A model generated the notes under the pieces. It did not search any database. It was given only the letters and a program-made list of their open reading frames with translations, and had not been told where the DNA came from. From assembly GCF_946998255.1 (NCBI RefSeq), contig NZ_CAMPYN010000014.1:1-27211 (forward strand): a stretch of 27,211 bases of DNA. The letters run 5' to 3'. Every line of letters starts with the position of its first letter. Positions within the stretch are counted from its first letter, which is position 1. The DNA comes from an uncultured Helcococcus sp. (GTDB lineage Bacteria; Bacillota; Clostridia; Tissierellales; Peptoniphilaceae). The translations under genes were made by a program, and so were the position numbers. This document shows positions 20,645-27,211 of the stretch, piece by piece.

Positions 20645-22090
20645 TTATACCTTCTTCCATGTGTCCGGTGAAAATAAAATTATCATAGGAAATATTTCAA
20701 GTCTTCCTGCTATCATAGCAAAGGATAATAAGACCTTGTTAAAATTGGAAAGCATGGCAAAAGATGATGCAGGTCCAACTTGACCAAGTCCTGGTCCTAC
20801 GTTGTTAAATGTTGTTGCTACAGCAGAAAAAGCTGATATAAAATCTTGTAAATCTATTGATACACTTAATAATAAAACAAAGAAAATTATAGCATATAAA
20901 CTAAAGTAATTTATAAGGGTTCTTAAGTACTTATCTTCCACAACCTTACCATCGTATCTCATTTTCAATATCCTCTTAGGATTTCTTTGTTTCTTTACTT
21001 CCATCAAGGCATATTTGCTAGCCATTGATACTCTGATTACTTTCAATCCACCTGCTGTAGATCCAGCCATTCCACCTATAAACATTAGCGCCATTATTAT
21101 TATTTGAGAAAATAAAGGCCAACTTGTATAGTCATTTGAAGAAAATCCTGTCGTGGATACGGTTGAAGATACTGTAAAGAATGAATGTCTTAAGGCTTTT
21201 AATACACCTAAATCTGAACTTATATTAATAGTTATAAGTAGAATAGCTGATACCACTATTCCTATAAACCATTTTAATTCTTCATTATCAAAAAAATTTT
21301 TAGCCTTACCAATTAAAAATAAGTGATAAAGAGAAAAGTTTATTGAAAAAGCTAGCATCCCAAGCCCTATTATCATTTCAATAAGGGCTGAGTTATAGTG
21401 TGCAACTGATCCATTTCTTATAGAAAATCCTCCAGTACCTGCTGTTTCAAGGGCATGAGTAATGGCATCAAATAATGGCATACCAGCTAATAACAAGGCA
21501 ACAATCAGTATCGATGTAAGTAAAGCATATATGGTATAAAGTATCCTTGCTGAATCTTTCAACCTAGAAAGCAACTTACCAAAAATAGGTCCTGGTGATT
21601 CCGCCTTCATCAAATGGATGTCTTCCTTACTTACACTTGGTAATACGGCTAAGGCGAATACTAATACCCCCATACCACCTATAAATTGTTGCATGGCCTT
21701 CCATATAATGATTGATGGGCTTTGTACAGAAACATCAGCCAATACTGAAGCTCCTGTGGTTGTAAAGCCAGATGCTACCTCAAAGAAACTATCAATTAGA
21801 GAAGTAAATTGTCCCGACAAGTACAAGGGTAAGCCTCCAAAAAATGACATTAGAGTCCAGGTACCTGTTACAATTACAAAACCTTCACTGGCAAATAGTT
21901 TTTTTGAATCTACTTTTATAAATTGCAAGGGTAAATTTATTATTAATAATATAAGTATGGTCCATACAAAAGCCATTTTTTCAGTTGAACTTTCTTTATA
22001 TAAAAATGCTGTTAATAAAGGTACTAGCATCAATAAAGCTTCAACTAATAGCAATCTTGAGATGGTCTTAATTACTTTTTTTATATTCAT
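20645..22090 (-). CDS. trkH: TrkH-type potassium uptake channel subunit
   Basis: A membrane protein of 481 residues forming the K+ (or Na+) conducting subunit of a Trk/Ktr system. Four P-loops with the filter glycines are visible: TTTGASVL, GTGGFSIRN, TTGFSSND and FNNVGPGLG, spaced through about ten spans. The start ATG overlaps the trkA stop (ATGA), so translation is coupled. Together with the RCK subunit upstream it forms a two-gene module. Whether it is better named TrkH or KtrB is not decided by the sequence, but the 481-residue length and the double-RCK partner favour Trk. Confidence 0.93.
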   Translation of the reverse strand: MNIKKVIKTISRLLLVEALLMLVPLLTAFLYKESSTEKMAFVWTILILLIINLPLQFIKVDSKKLFASEGFVIVTGTWTLMSFFGGLPLYLSGQFTSLIDSFFEVASGFTTTGASVLADVSVQSPSIIIWKAMQQFIGGMGVLVFALAVLPSVSKEDIHLMKAESPGPIFGKLLSRLKDSARILYTIYALLTSILIVALLLAGMPLFDAITHALETAGTGGFSIRNGSVAHYNSALIEMIIGLGMLAFSINFSLYHLFLIGKAKNFFDNEELKWFIGIVVSAILLITINISSDLGVLKALRHSFFTVSSTVSTTGFSSNDYTSWPLFSQIIIMALMFIGGMAGSTAGGLKVIRVSMASKYALMEVKKQRNPKRILKMRYDGKVVEDKYLRTLINYFSLYAIIFFVLLLSVSIDLQDFISAFSAVATTFNNVGPGLGQVGPASSFAMLSNFNKVLLSFAMIAGRLEIFPMIILFSPDTWKKV

Positions 22091-23442
22091 AGTAAAATCT
22101 CATCCAATTCATTTAATCCTTCATTTTGAGTAACTAATATTACCCTATCATTTACTTCTATTGTATCTTCCCCACTTGGGAATAGTACTTCATTATTTCT
22201 TTTTATAAAGGCTAAAAGATTTCCATTTTTGATAGGTAAATCTTTTAGTTTAATACCTGTAACCTTAGAAGTTTCCTTAACGATAAATTCTAAAGCTTCA
22301 ACTTGGTCATTGGCCATTTTATATAAGGCCTCTACATTGGACCCTTGAGAATTTTCTAAGGCTCTAATTTTTTGTAATATCTTATCAGCTGTTATCCTCT
22401 TTGGAGTTACAATTGACTGGAGACCAATCAAGTCTCCTAAGTCATTTAATTCTGTCCTAGATATTTTTGTTAAAGTCTTTCCAATATTGTATTTTTGAGC
22501 TACCATTGAAACAATCATGTTTTCTTCATCTATTCCTGTAAGTGCAAATAAGGCATCATATTGGTCAGCCCTTTGTTCTTTAAGTGTTTTAGATGATGTA
22601 CCGTCATCATTTATAACTTCAACTTTTGGGAAATTTAAACTAATATATTCAGCCTTTTCCCTATCTTTTTCTATTAATTTTATTTTTATATTAGTATCAT
22701 TAAGCACTTTTAATATATATCTAGATAACAAGCCTCCACCAATAATAAAAATTGATTTGATGGCTTTTGTAGTTTGTTTATTTTCTAAAAACAACTTAGA
22801 AAGTTCTTCTATTGGGCCAATTACAAATAAGTGGTCTCCCGATTTAATTGCATAATCACCATTTGGTATAAATACTTTGTCGCCATCTGCTACTGCACAT
22901 ACAAGTATATTTTTATATAAGTTCCTAAATTGTATAAGCATTTTTCCAACTAAATTAGAATCAGGAGATACTCTCATTTCTACAATAGGAGCTTCATCTT
23001 TACTTGTAAAAGATTCATAAGAAATAGCTTGTGGGAAAGTGATTAGCCTTCTAATATATTCTGCAGCTTCTAATTCAGGATTAACTATATAATTAATCCC
23101 TAGAGACCTTCTAACTGGTCCATTTAGATATATGTAATCTTCTTTTCTAGCCCTGGCTATAGTTGTCTCTGCCCCAATATTTTTAGCCAATACTGCGGCT
23201 ATCAAATTAAGCTCATCATTGTCTGTTACTGCAATGAAAATATCTGCCTTTTCGACACCTGCCTCTACTTGTATTTCATAGGAAGAGCCATTCCCTACTA
23301 CACCATTTATATCGTGTTCATTAAGCATTTCTTCTAAAAGATCTGAATTTATTTCTATTAATGTAATATTATGATTTTCATGACTTAAATCATGACATAG
23401 GACTTGACCAACTTTTCCAGCCCCTACGATAACTATATTCAT
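22087..23442 (-). CDS. trkA: TrkA, potassium uptake regulatory subunit
   Basis: A cytoplasmic RCK gating protein of about 451 residues with two TrkA-N/TrkA-C repeats. The first Rossmann motif is GAGKVG (7-12), with the following acid E30-region, and the second is IGGGLLSRYIL near residue 235. Each is followed by a TrkA-C domain that binds regulatory ligands. NAD(H), ATP or cyclic di-AMP control is known for the wider family. I start at ATG 23442, 5 nt after GGAGG. The open frame extends 30 nt further but those codons contain the ribosome binding site. It heads the operon trkA-trkH-rlmD-like-103 aa-HAD. Confidence 0.93.
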   Translation of the reverse strand: MNIVIVGAGKVGQVLCHDLSHENHNITLIEINSDLLEEMLNEHDINGVVGNGSSYEIQVEAGVEKADIFIAVTDNDELNLIAAVLAKNIGAETTIARARKEDYIYLNGPVRRSLGINYIVNPELEAAEYIRRLITFPQAISYESFTSKDEAPIVEMRVSPDSNLVGKMLIQFRNLYKNILVCAVADGDKVFIPNGDYAIKSGDHLFVIGPIEELSKLFLENKQTTKAIKSIFIIGGGLLSRYILKVLNDTNIKIKLIEKDREKAEYISLNFPKVEVINDDGTSSKTLKEQRADQYDALFALTGIDEENMIVSMVAQKYNIGKTLTKISRTELNDLGDLIGLQSIVTPKRITADKILQKIRALENSQGSNVEALYKMANDQVEALEFIVKETSKVTGIKLKDLPIKNGNLLAFIKRNNEVLFPSGEDTIEVNDRVILVTQNEGLNELDEILL

Positions 23443-23539
23443 CATATCCTCCTCAAAATATATAACTATCATAACATAATTAAAACATTTTTATCTTCTA
23501 TATTATATAATGGTTATATAGAAAATTACGGAGGCAAAC

Positions 23540-24655
23540 ATGAATGATAAAAGACTCTTAATATTAAATATGTTAGATGAAGGGAAAATATCTAGCCAAG
23601 AAGCTTTAGAACTATTAGAAGCAATTAAAGATGATAAAGATAATAAAGATTTAAATAATGAAACAAAACAAGATTCATACCAAGAAGATACAACAGAAAA
23701 AAATACAGAAGAAAGGGAAGATACTTCTAATAGCTTTGTAAAAAAATCAGCCCAAGCCGTAGGAAATATTTTAGGAAAGTTAAATGTTTTTATGGATAAC
23801 TTTCAAGATAAATTGGCAGAAGAATTCGAAAATGTTGAAGAAAATTTTATTGAAGAATCTGATGACGAATCTCCTATCCTAAATGAATCTTATACAATAG
23901 ATGAAATAATTGATAATAAAAAAGACTTTGTAATAAATAACCCTTATGGACCTATCAACTTATATGGTCACGATGAAGACAATATTTTAATTAATATAGA
24001 TCTTGCTTATAAAAAATCATATGAAAATAAAGTTAAAGACTTTTATAGCTATAAAAATACTAATAATAGCTTTGACCTTAGCTTCAAAAATAATATATCT
24101 TCCAATCATAAAAACTTTAAAATTAACTTGGATATTAGAATTCCTAAGAACTTGATAAATTCATTATTTGTGAAAAGTCTAAATGATGATATAAAAATTC
24201 ATAATATAAATTCCAATGAATTAGAAGTTGAAAACATAAATGCCCTTATTGATATTAGTAATATCTCTAGTCATAAAATAGATATTAAATTATTAAATAG
24301 TTCTTATAAGCAAAGTAAAACTGCAACAAATGATTTAGCTATAAAGGCCTTAAACACAAACTTGGAACTTGATGAATTAAAGTCAGTTAATACAAAAATC
24401 ACCAATCCTAACGGAAGTGTAGATATCAGTTCTATTAATTCAATGACTAAGACTTTATCTATTTCTGGTTTTAATTCCATGGTAAAAATTTCAAATATGG
24501 ACCAAAGTCGTCCTATTATATTTGAGAACAAATCCATAAATTCACATAGTAAAATTGGTCCTAATCTAAATATTATTAAGAATTTTGATAGAGATAATTC
24601 GGACATTTTAATATTAAATATAAAGGCAAATAATGGTAAAATAGTAATTTGTTAA
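23540..24655 (+). CDS. SHOCT-like N-terminal, DUF4097-type beta-strand protein
   Basis: A 371-residue protein with two parts. Residues 1-30 (MNDKRLLILNMLDEGKISSQ and on) match the short helical N-domain found in YvlB and related envelope-stress proteins. An acidic, charged linker (about 30-130) follows. The C-terminal half (about 135-371) consists of short beta strands rich in Asn, Ser, Ile and Leu, with a repeating pattern like DUF4097/LiaG right-handed beta-helix proteins. No signal peptide or span is visible. It is divergent from trkA, with ACGGAGG before the ATG. Role unknown; YvlB-type proteins belong to cell-envelope stress regulons in bacilli, and the following wall gene fits that theme. 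Confidence 0.7.
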   Translation: MNDKRLLILNMLDEGKISSQEALELLEAIKDDKDNKDLNNETKQDSYQEDTTEKNTEEREDTSNSFVKKSAQAVGNILGKLNVFMDNFQDKLAEEFENVEENFIEESDDESPILNESYTIDEIIDNKKDFVINNPYGPINLYGHDEDNILINIDLAYKKSYENKVKDFYSYKNTNNSFDLSFKNNISSNHKNFKINLDIRIPKNLINSLFVKSLNDDIKIHNINSNELEVENINALIDISNISSHKIDIKLLNSSYKQSKTATNDLAIKALNTNLELDELKSVNTKITNPNGSVDISSINSMTKTLSISGFNSMVKISNMDQSRPIIFENKSINSHSKIGPNLNIIKNFDRDNSDILILNIKANNGKIVIC

Positions 24656-24673
24656 CTAAATGTAATATTTGAT

Positions 24674-24702
24674 GACAAGCTTTTCATAGCTTGTCTTTTT
24701 TT
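24674..24702 (+). terminator. Intrinsic terminator after the DUF4097-type gene
   Basis: A perfect 8-bp stem GACAAGCT / AGCTTGTC with a 6-base loop, followed by seven T residues. Confidence 0.9.
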
Positions 24703-24754
24703 ATTTGGCTATTTTTCAAGCTTTTAGAGGAGTTTAAATAATCAAAAATATGTA

Positions 24755-24792
24755 TTTACAAAATTATTACTAATAGTTACAATTTGATTACA
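24755..24792 (-). promoter_or_regulatory. Tandem WalR-like boxes
   Basis: TTTACA (24755-24760), ATTACT (24766-24771), GTTACA (24776-24781) and ATTACA (24787-24792) repeat at 10-11 bp steps. Read on the minus strand, the last pair is TGTAAT-N5-TGTAAC, an exact match to the WalR (YycF) consensus TGTWAH-N5-TGTWAH. The first pair has one mismatch. They end 6 bp before the -35 of the G5 gene, a position suited to activation. Confidence 0.55.
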
Positions 24793-24798
24793 GAATTA

Positions 24799-24827
24799 TT
24801 GACATTTCCTTTCAAAAACTCTAATAT
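24799..24827 (+). promoter_or_regulatory. Promoter of the DUF348/G5 wall-protein gene
   Basis: A perfect TTGACA (24799-24804), a 17-nt spacer and TAATAT (24822-24827). GGAGGAG lies just before the ATG at 24857. Confidence 0.8.
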
Positions 24828-24856
24828 ATAGGAAGTTAAGAAATTGGAGGAGATAT

Positions 24857-26044
24857 ATGTTTATTAAAAAGAACAAAACAATTATAACTACTTTTATAGC
24901 AGTTATAGCGTTTGTTTTCGCAAGTGGATTTGTTTTAGCTTCCATGCCAAAAACAATCACATTAAATATTAACAATGAAATTAAAGAAGTAAAAACTTCA
25001 AGTAAGACTGTTAGAGAAGCTTTATTAGAAGAAGGTTTAGACCTTGATAAATTAAAGGTTGAAAATAATTTAGATGATAAAGTTAGAAATGATTTAGAAA
25101 TTATTGCAAATACTGAAAAAACAGTTAAGTTTACAAACAAGGGTACACTGACCCAAGTAAGCACTTATACAAATACTGTTGAAGACTTCCTAAAGGAACA
25201 AGGTATAGTTGCTGATAATCATGACTTAGTATCACCAAGTAAAACTTTCAAAATTATTGACGATTTGGCAGTTAAATATGATGATGTTGAAGTAGAAAAA
25301 TATAACACAGAAGAAACTGTAGAATTTGAAGAAGAAAAAGAATATTCTTTCGATCTTGCCTATGGTGAAAGCCAAGTAAAAACAGAAGGTAAAGATGGTA
25401 AGCAATTAGTAAATAAAGAAAAGACTTCTATCAATGGAGAATTAGTTTCAGATAAAGAAGTTGATACTAAGATAATTGAAGAGCCAGTGAAACAAGTTAC
25501 AGTTTACGGTTCAAAAGAAGTTGTAGAAAGATCAATTAACTTTGATACAGAAAAAAGAAACAATTCTTCTATGTATAAAGGTCAAACAAAAGTTATACAA
25601 AAAGGTTCAAATGGTCTTGTAAAAGAAATTTACGAAAACAAGGGTGAAGATAATAGAACACTTGTAAAAAAAGAAACTGTAAAAGATCCTGTAAAAAAGA
25701 TAATTGAAGTTGGTACAAAAGCTAGACCTGTATCAAGCGGTCCTGCTAGTTCATCAGCTTTATATTCATTAAGACAATTCAAATTTAATGGTGTTGTAAG
25801 ATGGGGTGGTTACAAATTTACATACTACTCACAATCAGTATTACCTGGTCGTGGATTAAGAATACCTGGTAGACACGTTAATGGTAATGGATATGTAGCT
25901 GATAGCAATGGATATATTGTTTTAGCAGCAGGATATGGAATACCAAAAGGAACAGTAATCAATACTCCATTTGGTGGTCAAGGAAAAGTTTACGACAGAT
26001 GTGGAAACTGCTCACCAAATTGGTATGACGTATATGTTAAATAA
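24857..26044 (+). CDS. Exported DUF348/G5-domain cell-wall protein, YabE-like, with 3D-like C-terminus
   Basis: A 395-residue envelope protein. A single N-terminal hydrophobic segment (about 9-30, ending VLASM) acts as a signal or anchor. Two DUF348 ubiquitin-like units (about 34-75 and 88-130) precede two G5 domains (about 150-216 and 217-290), a build typical of YabE-like and Rpf-like proteins. The C-terminal domain (about 300-395) has GYVADSNGYIVLAAG, IPKGTVINTPFGGQGKVYD and CGNCSPNWYDVYVK. This resembles the double-psi beta-barrel 3D domain but lacks the Rpf catalytic glutamate. A role in peptidoglycan binding or turnover is likely; hydrolytic activity is not proven. The gene is monocistronic, with a strong promoter, WalR-like boxes and a terminator. 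Confidence 0.85.
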   Translation: MFIKKNKTIITTFIAVIAFVFASGFVLASMPKTITLNINNEIKEVKTSSKTVREALLEEGLDLDKLKVENNLDDKVRNDLEIIANTEKTVKFTNKGTLTQVSTYTNTVEDFLKEQGIVADNHDLVSPSKTFKIIDDLAVKYDDVEVEKYNTEETVEFEEEKEYSFDLAYGESQVKTEGKDGKQLVNKEKTSINGELVSDKEVDTKIIEEPVKQVTVYGSKEVVERSINFDTEKRNNSSMYKGQTKVIQKGSNGLVKEIYENKGEDNRTLVKKETVKDPVKKIIEVGTKARPVSSGPASSSALYSLRQFKFNGVVRWGGYKFTYYSQSVLPGRGLRIPGRHVNGNGYVADSNGYIVLAAGYGIPKGTVINTPFGGQGKVYDRCGNCSPNWYDVYVK

Positions 26045-26054
26045 TTAAAATAAT

Positions 26055-26091
26055 AAATTCCCTAGATCCAATATGGATTTAGGGAATTTTT
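26055..26091. terminator. Bidirectional terminator between the G5 gene and fni
   Basis: AAATTCCCTAGATCCA pairs with TGGATTTAGGGAATTT across a 3-base loop with one mismatch. T-rich sequence follows on the plus strand and a weaker T-run on the minus strand. Confidence 0.8.
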
Positions 26092-26097
26092 ATATAC

Positions 26098-27150
26098 TTA
26101 AAATATATTTCTATTTGCTAATTTTTTACAGTCAATATTTCTTGCTTCACACCAGTCTTTAAGGTCAGATCCGACAATTATATCAGTCTTTCTTAATTCT
26201 TCAATATTTTTCGCACCTAATAAAGCCATAATTGACTTTAATTGATACTTCCATTCCTCTACTATTTGAATAGCCTCTTCTATGTCATACTTATCTACTA
26301 AATTTATAAACCTACCTGCCATAGCGACTGCAGATGCTCCCAATGATAAGGATTTAATGATATCCATTGAATTTCTAATACCAGCTGATGCTACTATTTG
26401 AACATCTGACAGATAATCTTGAGCTTCTAATAAGGAAGCTACTGTTGAATTTCCATAATTCAATAAGAAATCATACTTGTCTTTACTTCTCCTAGAGTTT
26501 TCTATTTGAGCAAAGTTGGTACCGCCAGTTCCAGATATGTCTATGGTCTTAGCTCCAATATCTATTAATTGTTTAATAGCCTTCTTAGACATACCAAATC
26601 CAACTTCTTTTACTATAACTGGCTTGCCTACTCCTTCGATTATTTCTTTAATATTATTAATCCAACCTCTGAAGTCTCTTTCCCCTTCAGGCATTACTAT
26701 TTCTTGGGCAACATTGACATGGATTTGTATACCATCTGCTTCTATTATTTGAATAGCTTTCTTTGCATCTTCTAATTTTTTATCCGCCCCTAAATTTGCA
26801 AATATTTTACCTTGGGGATTTTCTTTCCTAGCTATTGTAAATGAATCTTCTAAACTTTCATCTTTTAAAGCTGCTGATAAAGATCCTACCCCCATAAAGG
26901 TATTAGTTTCTCTAGCTAATATGGCTAATTTTTGATTATATTTCTTTGTAAGTTCAGACCCTCCAGTCATACCATTTATATAAAAAGGATGGTCTAATTT
27001 TATACCTGCTATTTCAGTTGATAGGTCAACATCGTCTACATTGACTTCTGAAAAAACTTGGTGGACAAAAGAAAGTTTATCAAAATCTGAATATGTGTTT
27101 TCCTTATGATATTCTAAAGCTAATTTTAAGTGTTCATCTTTTCTATTCAT
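26098..27150 (-). CDS. fni: Type 2 isopentenyl-diphosphate delta-isomerase
   Basis: An FMN- and NADPH-dependent cytoplasmic enzyme that interconverts IPP and DMAPP. The 350-residue protein has NRKDEHL at the start, INGMTGGS, GVGSLSAAL, IQIHVNVAQE, VGFGMS, DISGTGGTNFAQIE and SAGIRNSMDIIKSLSLGASAVAMAGRF, all standard for Fni. I start at ATG 27150, 7 nt after GAGG. A TTG 12 nt earlier would begin inside the ribosome binding site. The preceding gene ends one base upstream, so the two are in one operon. Type 2 isomerase occurs mostly with the mevalonate pathway, which fits the neighbouring kinase tail. Confidence 0.95.
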   Translation of the reverse strand: MNRKDEHLKLALEYHKENTYSDFDKLSFVHQVFSEVNVDDVDLSTEIAGIKLDHPFYINGMTGGSELTKKYNQKLAILARETNTFMGVGSLSAALKDESLEDSFTIARKENPQGKIFANLGADKKLEDAKKAIQIIEADGIQIHVNVAQEIVMPEGERDFRGWINNIKEIIEGVGKPVIVKEVGFGMSKKAIKQLIDIGAKTIDISGTGGTNFAQIENSRRSKDKYDFLLNYGNSTVASLLEAQDYLSDVQIVASAGIRNSMDIIKSLSLGASAVAMAGRFINLVDKYDIEEAIQIVEEWKYQLKSIMALLGAKNIEELRKTDIIVGSDLKDWCEARNIDCKKLANRNIF

Positions 27151-27151
27151 T

Positions 27152-27211
27152 TTATTCCTCAAATATTTTTAAATCTAGGTTAATTATTCCTGCTTTTTCC
27201 CATTCTTCAAT
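27152..27211 (-). CDS. C-terminal fragment of probable phosphomevalonate kinase (runs off window)
   Basis: The last 19 codons are IEEWEKAGIINLDLKIFEE and stop. The W-x(3)-GI-x-L pattern resembles the end of Gram-positive phosphomevalonate kinases, which usually sit just upstream of fni. The fragment is too short for certainty. Its stop overlaps the fni ribosome binding site region with a one-base gap to the start. Confidence 0.55.
   Translation of the reverse strand: MEEWEKAGIINLDLKIFEE

Noticed and set aside
24796..25164. Minus-strand 122-codon frame inside the G5 gene
   Set aside because: It is the antisense shadow of a clear coding gene, and its hydrophobicity comes from the reverse of an acidic and lysine-rich sequence.
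1..27211. CRISPR array, prophage, integrase or rRNA operon
   Set aside because: No regularly spaced direct repeats, no phage or integrase genes and no rRNA sequence were seen on either strand.

Overview
The window is AT-rich (roughly 30% GC by eye) and has the look of a low-GC Gram-positive anaerobe. The genes include an H2O-forming NADH oxidase, a class I tagatose-bisphosphate aldolase, TrkA/TrkH potassium uptake, a DUF348/G5 cell-wall protein, a type 2 IPP isomerase of the mevalonate pathway, strong AGGAGG ribosome binding sites, and TTGACA/TATAAT promoters. I infer a member of the Peptoniphilaceae (Anaerococcus-like) or a close relative. That placement rests on gene content and protein style, not on any search.

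Layout. (1) 1-4203: a 6-phospho-beta-glucosidase, an NfsA-like nitroreductase flanked by two hairpins that resemble IS3-family ends, an MgtC-type membrane protein, and an RpiR-type sugar-phosphate regulator. (2) 4330-8142: a multi-membrane-span GtrII-type glucosyltransferase, then a tight three-gene redox operon. The operon holds a cytosolic ApbE flavin transferase and two tandem NADPH-dependent FMN reductases. The second reductase ends in a short tail that resembles an ApbE flavinylation site. (3) 8143-10033: an accessory island with an AlbA_2 (Schlafen-type) / HATPase / winged-helix protein. It is bracketed by two near-identical long palindromes and lies next to a small gene remnant. (4) 10034-13969: a DnaQ-like exonuclease-BRCT protein, ManA, a CNNM/CBS (CorC-like) protein and DHFR. 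(5) 14006-17474, all minus strand: NADH oxidase with a Rex-like operator, an alpha/beta hydrolase, and LacD. (6) 17592-17849: a strong promoter driving a short, highly structured RNA of unknown family, convergent with tRNA-Arg(CCT). (7) 17990-23442: a YjdM/PhnA zinc-ribbon protein on plus, then a minus-strand operon trkA-trkH-rlmD-like-hypothetical-HAD. (8) 23540-27211: a SHOCT-like/DUF4097-type protein, then a DUF348-G5 wall protein whose promoter carries phased WalR-like boxes. Last come the IPP isomerase and the tail of a probable phosphomevalonate kinase.

How the genes work together. The catabolic genes (GH1, ManA, LacD, RpiR regulator) feed phosphorylated sugars to glycolysis. Nox, the nitroreductase and the ApbE/FMN-reductase operon handle NAD(P)H and flavin redox chemistry. 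TrkAH, MgtC and the CNNM protein deal with ions. GtrII, the G5 protein and the IPP isomerase contribute to the envelope.

The observations I would follow first are: the ApbE plus tail-motif FMN reductase operon, including a predicted leaderless apbE mRNA; the orphan structured RNA at about 17627-17716; the paired palindromes around the AlbA_2 gene; and the WalR-like boxes before the G5 gene.
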